Shown in pieces: positions 24,512-33,063 of a stretch of 64,000 nt of DNA. The translations under genes were made by a program, and so were the position numbers. The notes under the pieces were generated by a model. It made no database searches. It saw only the letters and a list, made by a program, of their open reading frames with translations, and had not been told where the DNA came from. Positions within the stretch are counted from its first letter, which is position 1; every line of letters begins with the position of its first letter. Origin of the DNA: Peptoniphilus sp. ING2-D1G (GTDB lineage Bacteria > Bacillota > Clostridia > Tissierellales > Peptoniphilaceae); NCBI GenBank assembly GCA_000952975.1, contig LM997412.1, positions 992,001 to 1,056,000 of the forward strand. The letters are read 5' to 3'.

Positions 24512-25021
24512 TCAACTCTTTAAATAATCTAATATAATTTTCCAGCTTTCGATTAAATCCTCTAATTTATATCTTGCGTTTGCAGAGCTTGTGCCGGGAA
24601 GTTTCATTGCTTCCATTTTTAATACATTTCTATGGTATTTATTATAGTATCTATGAGATAGGTTTCCATTACAAAAAATCATCTTTAAGTCTGATTTTTC
24701 TTTTATGGGTTTTAAATTAGTCGGTTCTACATTTTTTATGCTGCTGTCCATTGATCCTACTATGTCACATTTATATATTACATCATAAAGAGCTATGTTG
24801 TGCTTAGTTAAAATTGTTTTTTTACTTTCGGTATCCATCGCTGTCTTTTCTTCTAATAAAACAAACAACAGTTTCCAAAATCTGTTTTGAGGGTTTGCAT
24901 AGAAAAAATCATCTTCTCTTGATTTAACAGAAGGAAAACTACCCAGTATTAATATCTTTGAATCTTCATCATACAGGGGCTTTAAGGGATGAATTACCCT
25001 TTCATATCTCTCTTTTTGCAC
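24512..25021 (-). CDS. DNA-deoxyinosine (hypoxanthine) glycosylase, UDG superfamily
   Basis: This enzyme of the uracil-DNA glycosylase superfamily removes deaminated bases. The motifs ILGSFPSVKSRE, FYANPQNRFWKLL and the C-terminal LPGTSSANARY are those of the hypoxanthine-DNA glycosylase group. I place the start at GTG 25021-25019 because AGGAGG lies six bases upstream; a TTG-type start at 25060 would read through the preceding terminator hairpin. That gives 169 residues, close to the usual length. It is followed at 4 bp by the metabolite-repair gene nnrE, so the pair makes a small repair operon. Confidence 0.82.
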   Translation of the reverse strand: MQKERYERVIHPLKPLYDEDSKILILGSFPSVKSREDDFFYANPQNRFWKLLFVLLEEKTAMDTESKKTILTKHNIALYDVIYKCDIVGSMDSSIKNVEPTNLKPIKEKSDLKMIFCNGNLSHRYYNKYHRNVLKMEAMKLPGTSSANARYKLEDLIESWKIILDYLKS

Positions 25022-25035
25022 TCGGCTCCTCCTAT

Positions 25036-25102
25036 ATAAAAAAGCTTTGAGCCTACTCACCTGATGAATAAATTATCATCACAAAAGCAAACCAAAGCTT
25101 TT
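25036..25102 (-). terminator. Terminator after ABC importer operon
   Basis: AAAAAGCTTTG near 25090-25100 pairs with CAAAGCTTTTTT near 25038-25048, with an inner GATGA/TCATC stem, and ends in a U tract on the minus strand. It separates the ATPase gene from the glycosylase gene. Confidence 0.65.
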
Positions 25103-25105
25103 TAC

Positions 25106-25885
25106 TTAAATTGAATTTCCTACTTCAATGCTTATTTTATTGAATTTATCCAGTATATCGTCCATTTCAATTTCTTGCTTTTCTTTATTTTTTTTATCTA
25201 AAATTACTTTTCCTTCATGCATCATTAAAATTCTGTTGCCGTATTTTAAGCTGTATCTTAGATTGTGAGTGACCATAAGAGCCGTCAATTTTTTTTCTCT
25301 TATTATCTTGTCTGTTATTTCCATAATTATATCTGCTGTTTTCGGATCAAGAGCGGCTGTATGTTCATCAAGTATTAAAAACTTTATCGGGGTCATTGTC
25401 GCCATTAAAAGAGCCACCGCTTGTCTTTGTCCTCCGGAAAGAGAATTTACTTTTTCGTCAAGCTTGTTTTCTAAGCCCAGTCCTATGGGAATTAAAAGCG
25501 ATTTGTAATAATCTATTCTTTTTTTATTTACACCCCTGCTTAAATTCCACGATTTTCCTTTATTGTCCGCCATTGACATGTTTTCAAGCAGAGTCATCGA
25601 CGGAGATGTTCCCATGCCTGGGCTTTGAAATACCCTGCCCATATGTTCATATCTCACATGCTCTCTTTTATTTGTAATGTCTTCTCCATCTATAATGATG
25701 TTTCCACCATCTAAGGGTATGCTTCCGCAAATTATATTTAACATAGATGTCTTACCAGACCCGTTGCTGCCTATAATGCTTACAAATTGTTCATCATCTA
25801 CTTTAAGGTTAAACTTGTCAAATATCTGAGATTCGTTTACAGTTCCCAAATTATAATATTTATCTATATTTTTAAGCTCAAGCAT
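25106..25885 (-). CDS. ABC importer ATPase, probable tryptophan system
   Basis: This 259-residue ATPase carries GSNGSGKTS (Walker A), the signature LSGGQRQAVALLMA and ILDEHTAALDP (Walker B, with His where Pro is usual). I start it at ATG 25885, which has GAAGG upstream and overlaps the permease stop by 8 bp; the longer frame from 25921 lies within the permease gene. It belongs to the same three-gene unit as the permease and the lipoprotein, under a T-box whose specifier is UGG, so tryptophan or a precursor is the likely cargo (TrpZ role). Confidence 0.85.
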   Translation of the reverse strand: MLELKNIDKYYNLGTVNESQIFDKFNLKVDDEQFVSIIGSNGSGKTSMLNIICGSIPLDGGNIIIDGEDITNKREHVRYEHMGRVFQSPGMGTSPSMTLLENMSMADNKGKSWNLSRGVNKKRIDYYKSLLIPIGLGLENKLDEKVNSLSGGQRQAVALLMATMTPIKFLILDEHTAALDPKTADIIMEITDKIIREKKLTALMVTHNLRYSLKYGNRILMMHEGKVILDKKNKEKQEIEMDDILDKFNKISIEVGNSI

Positions 25886-26765
25886 TTTTAACCTTCTTTC
25901 GTATGACTTTTCCGTCACCAATAACTAATATCACCAAAAAAATAGTTGCTGTTATGAGTTTCATGGAGTTAGCTGTAAATCCTATCATAATTGCAAGGGC
26001 GACACTTGTCTTGTAAAGAATAGAGCCTATTATTACTTTTGTAGTTCCTTTTATTGAACTTACGCTTTCAAGAAGTTTCATTCCCAAAACTACACTGGCA
26101 AGTCCCATAACCATGGATCCTGTACCCATAGATATCTCAAAAAATTTTTGTTCTTGTGCAACTAAAGCACCGCTTAGAGCCACAAATCCATTTGAAATTG
26201 CAAGCCCTTGAATTTTTATCATTCCGGGATCTTTTGCCATTGTTTTTACGAGGGTCGGATTATCTCCTGTAGCCTTTAACAAAAATCCCGCCTTTGTTTT
26301 CATAAACTCATCCAGTGCAATTTTTAGAACCACAGCTATTGGTATCATGACCAACAATACTTTGTATGTTGATAAGCTTTCAGGTATTATTGAGTTTATA
26401 AATTGATTGTTAAATATGGTGTCATTGTTAAATATAGGCACATTTGCTTTTCCAGCTATAAATAAGTTAACAGTATACAGTGCGGTTTGCATAATAAGCC
26501 CTGAGAGCAAATCCTTTACTCCTAATTTTATGTGAATGAATCCTGTCATTATTCCTGCAATAGAACCCGATAAAAAGCTAAGTGCAAGGGCAAGCATCGG
26601 ATTTACTCCTCTGACTATTAAAAATACCGTGACTGCTGCTCCCAAAGGGAAGCTGCCATCTACTGTAAGATCCGGAAAATCTAAAATTATATATGCTATA
26701 TAAAGTCCCAACGCAAGGAAAACATAAGTCAAACCTTGCTCAAAAATTCCTATAATAATATCCAT
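25878..26765 (-). CDS. ABC importer permease, probable tryptophan system
   Basis: This 295-residue membrane protein of the branched-chain-type (LivH-like) permease group has about eight hydrophobic segments. Recognisable family parts are PDLTVDGSFPLGAA near the N-terminus and KATGDNPTLVKTMAKDPG in the cytoplasmic coupling region, which contacts the ATPase. The gene lies 14 bp after the lipoprotein gene and overlaps the ATPase gene. Together they form an importer of the TrpXYZ type predicted for Firmicutes on the basis of tryptophan T-boxes. Confidence 0.85.
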   Translation of the reverse strand: MDIIIGIFEQGLTYVFLALGLYIAYIILDFPDLTVDGSFPLGAAVTVFLIVRGVNPMLALALSFLSGSIAGIMTGFIHIKLGVKDLLSGLIMQTALYTVNLFIAGKANVPIFNNDTIFNNQFINSIIPESLSTYKVLLVMIPIAVVLKIALDEFMKTKAGFLLKATGDNPTLVKTMAKDPGMIKIQGLAISNGFVALSGALVAQEQKFFEISMGTGSMVMGLASVVLGMKLLESVSSIKGTTKVIIGSILYKTSVALAIMIGFTANSMKLITATIFLVILVIGDGKVIRKKVKNA

Positions 26766-26779
26766 TAGGTCTCCTTAAT

Positions 26780-27844
26780 TTATCTTTGTTTGGGTTGTTC
26801 TATTTGCTCAAAAATTTCAACTGCTCTTCCTGTAAGATCTGAACTGAATTCAATACCTAAATTTTTTGCTACTTCTTTATTTAAATACAAACTTGAATTT
26901 GTAATTATTTCAAAGGGTATTTCTGAGGCCTTTGCTTCACCCTTTAGAACTTTGGCCGCTATATCTCCTGTTTGTTCTCCTAAAGAAATATATTCTATTC
27001 CTTCTGATGCAAGACATCCTATTTTTACTTGTTCAATTTCTGAACCGAATACCGGAATATTTTTACTTGCCGCCTTATCAAGAATTGTCGGAAGTGAATT
27101 TACAACTGTATTGTCTGTCAAATTAGTAAGAGCATCCACCTTCGATAAGATATTATCCGTTGCAAGAGGAATGTCCGCAGTGGTTGTAACGCTTCCTGTC
27201 ACTAACTCGAATCCATACTCAGGTGCAAGTTTTTCATAAGTTTCAATCATGGATATTGAATTTGCTTCACTTGTTGTATATAAAACTCCAAGTTTCTTTG
27301 CCTCGGGAAGTACCTCTTTTATCATTTTTAATTGTGCTTCTACAGGAAGAGTATCGCTTGTTCCGGTGATGTTGCCTGCAGGAGTACCATCTTCCTTTGC
27401 AAGTTGTGCAGCTACCGGATCGCTTATTGCTGTGTATATTACAGGAATATCGGTATCACTTGCGGCATTAAATGCACTCATTGCGGCAGGTGTTGCAATT
27501 GCAATTATCATATCGTACTTATTCGCTACGAAGGAATCAGCTATCTGACCGGTTATTCCCATATCAGCTTCAGCATTTTGATAATCTATTATCAAATTTT
27601 CTCCTTCTTTAATAGCATTGTTTTCAAGTCCCTTTATTACACCTTCTCTGCAATTGTCAAGAGATCCGTGTTGTGCAAATTGCAGTATTCCCACTTTATA
27701 TTCCTTGCTCTGTTCTTCTGCAGCTGTTTTTTCCACTGCATTTTCACTTTGTTCTGCGCCGTTACTTGCAGTGTTTTTTCCACCGCAACCTGTAAATAAT
27801 AATCCTGAAACCAACACTACTGATAATAATTTCTTTAAATTCAT
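26780..27844 (-). CDS. ABC importer substrate-binding lipoprotein, probable tryptophan binding
   Basis: This 354-residue lipoprotein has a signal peptide with lipobox LFTGC (lipidated Cys20) followed by an acidic, low-complexity linker and a periplasmic-binding fold of the ABC-type sugar/aromatic (DUF-like TrpX) group: YKVGILQFAQHGSLDNC and VIYTAISDPVAAQLAK are typical. The start at 27844 follows AAAGGAGAGAAGAA; the longer frame from 27937 would begin inside the T-box terminator. It is the first gene after the Trp T-box leader, so its cargo is likely tryptophan. Confidence 0.86.
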   Translation of the reverse strand: MNLKKLLSVVLVSGLLFTGCGGKNTASNGAEQSENAVEKTAAEEQSKEYKVGILQFAQHGSLDNCREGVIKGLENNAIKEGENLIIDYQNAEADMGITGQIADSFVANKYDMIIAIATPAAMSAFNAASDTDIPVIYTAISDPVAAQLAKEDGTPAGNITGTSDTLPVEAQLKMIKEVLPEAKKLGVLYTTSEANSISMIETYEKLAPEYGFELVTGSVTTTADIPLATDNILSKVDALTNLTDNTVVNSLPTILDKAASKNIPVFGSEIEQVKIGCLASEGIEYISLGEQTGDIAAKVLKGEAKASEIPFEIITNSSLYLNKEVAKNLGIEFSSDLTGRAVEIFEQIEQPKQR

Positions 27845-27904
27845 TTTCTTCTCTCCTTTTAAAATTTTTAATCTACTTGATAGACTAAGGAATGAGAAGG
27901 ATGG

Positions 27905-28170
27905 AATAAAAAAAAGACTTCCATCCCCATGGGACAAAAGTCATAACTTCTGCGGTACCACCCAAATTTGCATTTAGCACTCTCTCATCCAATACTATCA
28001 TATTGGTCCTAATATAACGGTAAGGTTCCGTCAGGCATTACTTTTCTTTCGAATTTCTTCCCGCCCTCAGAAGTCCATTCAATGAAAATAAATGTAGGTA
28101 CTCACACCCTTTGCACCATTCTCTTTACATTTACAAATTCATCTACTATTCTTCGTTTTCGGTTTTACAT
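27905..28170 (-). promoter_or_regulatory. Tryptophan T-box riboswitch
   Basis: The leader upstream of the ABC operon has all T-box parts. The conserved T-box GGGTGGTACCGC lies at 27963-27952; stem I carries AGAGAATGG, GGGTGTGAG and the closing GAATGGACTTCTGAG. The specifier, in the usual place after GAA, is TGG (28077-28075), the Trp codon. The terminator hairpin at 27942-27916 ends in a U tract (27915-27908). Uncharged tRNA-Trp should stabilise the antiterminator and allow transcription of the importer. Confidence 0.93.
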
Positions 28171-28176
28171 AGCTTT

Positions 28177-28204
28177 AGTATACTACATTATTTTTTATTG
28201 TCAA
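28177..28204 (-). promoter_or_regulatory. Promoter of the T-box leader
   Basis: A perfect TTGACA (28204-28199) and TATACT (28182-28177) are separated by 16 bp on the minus strand. Transcription would begin near 28170. The remaining 130 bp to the next gene show nothing else. Confidence 0.75.
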
Positions 28205-28339
28205 CGATTAATTTATTATTTTTTGTATAAATCATAAGCACGCAATCATATGCATAAATTTTATTTTCATCTGCCTATAAATTTATTTTTTAAATATTTC
28301 TATTGTATTTTTCTGATTTTATCTCAAAATCAAGCCTTC

Positions 28340-28933
28340 TTAATTATCATTGGAAGTTGTTTTATCCATTAAAATTTTTGCAAATTCTATGGTCTTATCT
28401 ATTTTATCATCGTCCATAAATTTTGTATTATAGCCCAAATGCCTTTGTCCAAGCATTCCTCTATAATTTAATTTAGAATGTTTGCAATATCTTTTAATCC
28501 CTTCTTCGAAAAGATCAGGTCCTTTGTTTATCCCATACCCAAAGGTTGTTATTATTGCTAAATTCTTGCCTTGCCATAAAGATAAATTTTTATACTGCCC
28601 ATAGTATTTGTTCATACCGTATACAAGCCTATCAAGAACCGCCTTCATAGGAGCTGTACAATACCAAGAATAAATAGGAGTTGCCAATATTATCAAATCC
28701 GCCTTCAATGTCAAATCAAAAATCTTTTGCATATCATCTTTTATAGGGCAACCGAACTTATCATTAAACTGTTGACATTCTTTGCAAGCTACACAACCCT
28801 TTAAATTCATATCATAAAGATGAATATCTACTACTTTATTTTCGGACTTTTCCATTTCACTCTTAAATATTTCAACAATGGAATTTGTATTGCCTTTTTT
28901 CCTGGGACTTCCTTTTAAAATCAAAATATTCAT
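28340..28933 (-). CDS. Iron-sulfur flavoprotein / NADPH-dependent FMN reductase family
   Basis: This 197-residue flavodoxin-like protein binds FMN through the N-terminal loop ILKGSPRKKGNTNS. Residues Cys47, Cys50, Cys53 and Cys62 form a CX2CX2CX8C motif close to that of iron-sulfur flavoproteins (usually CX2CX2CX4-7C), and TPIYSWYCTAPMK is the usual second FMN contact. It likely passes electrons from ferredoxin or NAD(P)H to an acceptor that is not known. ATG 28933 has AAGGAG nine bases upstream; earlier TTG and ATG codons are too close. The 5' end overlaps the antiporter gene. Confidence 0.83.
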   Translation of the reverse strand: MNILILKGSPRKKGNTNSIVEIFKSEMEKSENKVVDIHLYDMNLKGCVACKECQQFNDKFGCPIKDDMQKIFDLTLKADLIILATPIYSWYCTAPMKAVLDRLVYGMNKYYGQYKNLSLWQGKNLAIITTFGYGINKGPDLFEEGIKRYCKHSKLNYRGMLGQRHLGYNTKFMDDDKIDKTIEFAKILMDKTTSNDN

Positions 28934-28938
28934 GTCCA

Positions 28939-30549
28939 TCAACTCCTTATACTGAAATCTATATTTTCATCTGTTATCAAAAGTATTCTATCGCCTTCCT
29001 TAATTACAGTATTTCCCTCAGCATTTATGAACTTTCCATTTCTATCTATGGTCAATATCAATCTATTGTCAGCCAATCTCAGATCAACAATTTTTCGATC
29101 TGTCCAAGGATGTCCTTCATCTATTGAAAATTCCATAATTTCCTGTCCACTGTAGTCAAAATACTCTTCTCCTGCAAGCACAACCACATCTCCTATATCA
29201 AAAGCCACCTCTCCCCTTGGAACAATAGTCTTACCCTCTCTTTCTATTTTTGCAACTATAAAATCAAAATTCATGTTTAACTCTTTAACCTTTTTCCCGG
29301 CTAAATCACTTTCTTCATCTACAATTGTTTTTATAAAATTTATGTCACTTTTATCTGAATAAAAATTAAAGGTTTTAAGTACAGTGTCCTTAGGATCAAT
29401 CATATCGGATTTTTTGGATAAGTATGCCATGAAGGAACCCTGTAACAAAGAAGACAAAAAACATATTCCGAAGACAATATGATACACATCAATATTTAAT
29501 ATGTTTTGTCCATTGCTTTGATTTACCACCATTATGGCGAAGGCTATAGCAGCAGCTCCTCTGAGCCCTGCCCAAGATATAACTAATAGTTGATTTTTTT
29601 TAAGTTTAAAGGGAATCATAAGTCCTACCACCGAAACAGGTCTTGCTACAAAAGTCATAAAAAGCATTATTATAAAGGATATGGGAATATGCTCGATTAT
29701 CTTTGCAAGATCTGCCAATAACCCAAGTAAAAAAAACAATCCGATACTCATAAGTTCAGTAAAACCGTCAAAGAAAAATATTATATCCCTCTTTCCTAAA
29801 AAGGATTTGTTCCCAATTATTATTCCAAAAATATATACTGCTAAATATCCATTTCCCCCTATTACATTAGTAAAAGAATAAGTAAGAAGTGCAACCGCCG
29901 CCATAAATACTATTGAAAGGCCGTCTTTTTGAAGATTTATAATCTCAAGCAACTTGCCGACAATTTTTGCAAATAAAAATCCTATAAAAAGTCCAAAAAC
30001 AACTTGTTTCAAAATAAGAACTGGAATAGAAATATCTTCACCCAACAATAATGACAAAAACAACATCGTCATAGTGTATGCAGTAGGGTCATTGGACCCG
30101 CTTTCAAGCTCTAAAAGAGATGCACTGTTGTACTTTAAGTTTAAATTTTTTGATGTGAGAATATTTGAAACAGATGCATAATCTGTAGAACCTACAATTG
30201 AACCTAAAAGCATACTTTCAAGAAGCGGAAACTTAAAAAATACATGCACGAACCATCCTGTAATAAGTGCAGTGGCAACGACCCCCAAAGAAGCAAGTAC
30301 CGTTGCTTCTTTTACAACAGGTTTTCCCATTGTCCAATTTGTACCGAATCCACCATAAAACATTATTACGATTAAAGCAAAAGTTGCAAAACTTTCACCA
30401 ACTTCATAATTGTTAAACTCCACTCCTAAAAAACCGCTGATAATTCCCAGCGTTAAAAAAAGCAAAAGCGAAGGCACTCCGGATTTTGAAGATAAATTTA
30501 TTGCAAATAGCGCAAGAATTAAAACAATCGCGACAAATAAAAGTTCCAT
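28939..30549 (-). CDS. CPA1 cation/proton antiporter with TrkA-C domain
   Basis: This 536-residue protein has about twelve membrane segments of the NhaP2/CvrA group of K+(Na+)/H+ antiporters, with the helix-unwound motif SIVGSTDYASVSNIL carrying the acidic transport residue. The C-terminal 150 residues hold a TrkA-C-type RCK domain (VKELNMNFDFIVAKIEREG) and a further ligand-binding-like domain. The start at 30549 follows AAAGGAGAGATT; the longer frame from 30612 has no ribosome site. The RCK-type domain would bind nucleotides, possibly c-di-AMP, a known ligand of such domains; that is inference. Confidence 0.83.
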   Translation of the reverse strand: MELLFVAIVLILALFAINLSSKSGVPSLLLFLTLGIISGFLGVEFNNYEVGESFATFALIVIMFYGGFGTNWTMGKPVVKEATVLASLGVVATALITGWFVHVFFKFPLLESMLLGSIVGSTDYASVSNILTSKNLNLKYNSASLLELESGSNDPTAYTMTMLFLSLLLGEDISIPVLILKQVVFGLFIGFLFAKIVGKLLEIINLQKDGLSIVFMAAVALLTYSFTNVIGGNGYLAVYIFGIIIGNKSFLGKRDIIFFFDGFTELMSIGLFFLLGLLADLAKIIEHIPISFIIMLFMTFVARPVSVVGLMIPFKLKKNQLLVISWAGLRGAAAIAFAIMVVNQSNGQNILNIDVYHIVFGICFLSSLLQGSFMAYLSKKSDMIDPKDTVLKTFNFYSDKSDINFIKTIVDEESDLAGKKVKELNMNFDFIVAKIEREGKTIVPRGEVAFDIGDVVVLAGEEYFDYSGQEIMEFSIDEGHPWTDRKIVDLRLADNRLILTIDRNGKFINAEGNTVIKEGDRILLITDENIDFSIRS

Positions 30550-30707
30550 AATCTCTCCTTTAATGTTGATAATATAAATATTGTAGCACAAAAGATCTAT
30601 TTCTGTTATCAAACTTTCATTTTAAAAATAAATGGGTATAGATGATATTAATAACTATTCATTAGTAAACCATTGCTTTTAAATATTAAAATTGGAAGGA
30701 AAATTTT

Positions 30708-31541
30708 ATGAAATCAAAAATTTTAAAAAGAGTAAAGGGAGTACACACTGTAGACGGTGCAGGCGTAAATTTAGTAAGAGTACTTGGACATGATACTACA
30801 AAAAGCCACGATCCGTTTTTAATGCTTGATAGTTTTGATTCAACAAATTATGATGATTATAAAGCGGGATTCCCAATACATCCCCACAGAGGAATTGAAA
30901 CCATCACCTATATATCACAAGGCCATATCACACATAAAGACTCAATGGGAAACGAAAAAACCATAGGGGCAAACATGATACAATGGATGACTGCCGGATC
31001 AGGAATCATGCATTCAGAAACCTTTAAAGAGGAAAAAAGGCTTTTAGGTCTGCAACTATGGCTAAATCTTCCTCAAAAAGATAAAATGGCAAACCCCTTT
31101 TATCAAGAATTGTCTGAAAAAGATGTATCAAACTTTAACCTTGAAGACGCTCATATAAAAGTATTTAGCGGAGAATATGATGAACATAAAGGTTATACTG
31201 CAAAATACAACCCCCTTGACTACTATGTAATAAACTTAAAAAAAGATGGAAAAGTAACATTAAGCACCAAAGAAGGATACACTACTCACATATTTACCTT
31301 GCTTGGTGAAATTACACTTAATGGTGAAAATGTAGATGAAAAAACGGATGTGTTGATCTCTGAAGGGAAAGTTGAAATAACATCAAAAAATGATGCCGAA
31401 ATAGTGTGGATGGCATCACCTCCACTTGACGAAGAAATCGCTTGGGGCGGACCGATCGTTATGAATACAAGAGAAGAACTTGCAACGGCATTTAGCGAGC
31501 TTGAAAAGGGCACATTTATAAAAAATAAAATAGATGAATAA
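30708..31541 (+). CDS. Pirin family protein
   Basis: Pirins are bicupin iron proteins; some have quercetin 2,3-dioxygenase activity and others have regulatory roles. The 277-residue protein carries the metal ligands in the N-terminal cupin: His58 and His60 (PIHPHRG), His102 and Glu104 (MHSETF). The second cupin half is complete through WMASPPLDEEIAWGGP. GGAAGGAAAATTTT precedes the ATG. It stands alone on the plus strand, divergent from the antiporter operon, and is followed by a terminator. The substrate or partner is unknown. Confidence 0.88.
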   Translation: MKSKILKRVKGVHTVDGAGVNLVRVLGHDTTKSHDPFLMLDSFDSTNYDDYKAGFPIHPHRGIETITYISQGHITHKDSMGNEKTIGANMIQWMTAGSGIMHSETFKEEKRLLGLQLWLNLPQKDKMANPFYQELSEKDVSNFNLEDAHIKVFSGEYDEHKGYTAKYNPLDYYVINLKKDGKVTLSTKEGYTTHIFTLLGEITLNGENVDEKTDVLISEGKVEITSKNDAEIVWMASPPLDEEIAWGGPIVMNTREELATAFSELEKGTFIKNKIDE

Positions 31542-31562
31542 TAAATTTATTAAAAAACTAAA

Positions 31563-31591
31563 ACTCGGGAAAACCCCGAGTTTGTTTTTTA
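31563..31591 (+). terminator. Terminator after pirin gene
   Basis: AAACTCGGG and CCCGAGTTT form a GC-capped stem around a short A-rich loop at about 31562-31582, followed by TGTTTTTTATTTTTT on the plus strand. Confidence 0.8.
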
Positions 31592-31607
31592 TTTTTTAAG
31601 TTGATTT

Positions 31608-32879
31608 TTATTCCTTCGGAAGTATTAAATTTAATACTATTCCAAGGACTGCCGCAAGAGCAGTGCCTGATAAATTGGCCAATTTACTTATTGGAAAAAC
31701 AGCTCCTCCTAAGCCGAGTACCATCATTGCAGAAGCTATAATTAAATTTCTTTGTTTGCCGAAATCTACTTTGTTATCTACCAACACCCTTAACCCGTTA
31801 CTGGCAATGACCCCATACAAAAGAAGACTCATACCTCCCAAAACAGGATTGGGTATCGACATTATCACAGCTTGTACCGGAGCGATGAAACTTAAAATAA
31901 TTGCAATAACGGCCGCTCCGAAAATTACACTTGTACTGGCTATCCTTGTAATAGCAACAACTCCTGTATTCTCACCATAAGTAGTATTTGCGGGTCCTCC
32001 TAAAAATGCAGAAACTGCAGTAGCAACCCCATCGCCCGTAATAGTTCTTGACAGACCCGGATCCTTTAAAAAATTCTTATTGCAAATTTTTCCCAAAACA
32101 GTATGATCTCCAATATGTTCAGATAAAGTAACTATAGCAACCGGAAGTATTGCCATAGCTTCAGGGCCGAAATACAATCTATAACTTTCAAAATATGGTG
32201 TTTCAAAGGGTAAATAAAAATCCGGAATATGGAAAAGTCCATTTTCCAGTGAAGCTATGACCCCTGAAAAATCTACAATATTAAACATTATTGACAATAT
32301 ATATCCACCGGTAATACCTACTAAGAATGGAATAATTTTAAATACACCCTTCGCCTTTGTAGAAACAAAGGCTGTAATCAAGAAAGTAGCAATGGCAATG
32401 AACATATTCACTAATTCTCCATCCTCAACAAATCCCGCTTGAGTTACAGCTGTAGAAGAAAGCCCAAGACCGATTACTATTATCATCGGTCCAATCACTA
32501 TAGGAGGAAGAAGTTTATCCAACCACCAAGTTCCTGTAAACTTCAACACAACCGCCACTAATACATAAACTAAACCTATCATGATAAGCCCGGTTTGAGA
32601 TGCGCTTATATCTCCATTCATAGCATCAATTGCATACTTCATGGCAGCAATATAAGCAAAAGAAGAACCTAAGTAAACAGGTACATTAAACCCAGTGATG
32701 ACCAAGTAAATAATAGTTCCTATACCACTGCAAAAAAGTGCAACAGATACAGGAAGCCCCACCACCAAAGGAACTAAAATAGTAGCACCGAACATTGCAA
32801 ACACATGTTGAATACTCAAAAAAACAGACTTTATAAAAGGAGGCCTTTCATGAACATTGTACAGTAAATTATTTTCCAC
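31608..32879 (-). CDS. Uracil/xanthine permease (NCS2 family)
   Basis: This 423-residue protein has about fourteen hydrophobic segments and the NCS2 pattern: HVFAMFGATILVP near the N-terminus (with the substrate-binding QH pair upstream, SIQHVFAM), SEHIGDH in the scaffold domain and GGPANTTYGENTGVVAITR near residue 290, which is typical of uracil (UraA/PyrP) rather than xanthine carriers. The start is GTG 32879 behind AAGGTG. It imports a nucleobase with protons. The nearby hydantoin/allantoin-like gene set, further along, makes a purine or pyrimidine link possible but not shown. Confidence 0.87.
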   Translation of the reverse strand: MENNLLYNVHERPPFIKSVFLSIQHVFAMFGATILVPLVVGLPVSVALFCSGIGTIIYLVITGFNVPVYLGSSFAYIAAMKYAIDAMNGDISASQTGLIMIGLVYVLVAVVLKFTGTWWLDKLLPPIVIGPMIIVIGLGLSSTAVTQAGFVEDGELVNMFIAIATFLITAFVSTKAKGVFKIIPFLVGITGGYILSIMFNIVDFSGVIASLENGLFHIPDFYLPFETPYFESYRLYFGPEAMAILPVAIVTLSEHIGDHTVLGKICNKNFLKDPGLSRTITGDGVATAVSAFLGGPANTTYGENTGVVAITRIASTSVIFGAAVIAIILSFIAPVQAVIMSIPNPVLGGMSLLLYGVIASNGLRVLVDNKVDFGKQRNLIIASAMMVLGLGGAVFPISKLANLSGTALAAVLGIVLNLILPKE

Positions 32880-32958
32880 AGCATTACACCTTCTCGCATA
32901 ACCAAATTAAAACCTTAAAATTTTTCCCATAAAATATTACCATAAATTAATTTACATT

Positions 32959-32978
32959 TCAATATATGTTTATATTGA
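32959..32978 (-). promoter_or_regulatory. 20-bp inverted repeat upstream of the permease gene
   Basis: TCAATATA (32959-32966) and TATATTGA (32971-32978) flank a 4-nt spacer about 80 bp upstream of the permease start. It is a candidate operator, but no protein is indicated. Confidence 0.3.
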
Positions 32979-33009
32979 ATAACTTTATGTCCTTTTATAC
33001 CCTCTATTA

Positions 33010-33047
33010 ACAAAAAGGTCGAACAATCAAATATTCGACCTTTTTAT
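33010..33047 (-). terminator. Terminator after TAXI-TRAP operon
   Basis: AAAAAGGTCGAA and TTCGACCTTTTT form a 12-bp stem that closes about 17 bp downstream of the permease stop, with a U tract on the minus strand. Confidence 0.8.
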
Positions 33048-33063
33048 ATCTCTTTTTTAATCG

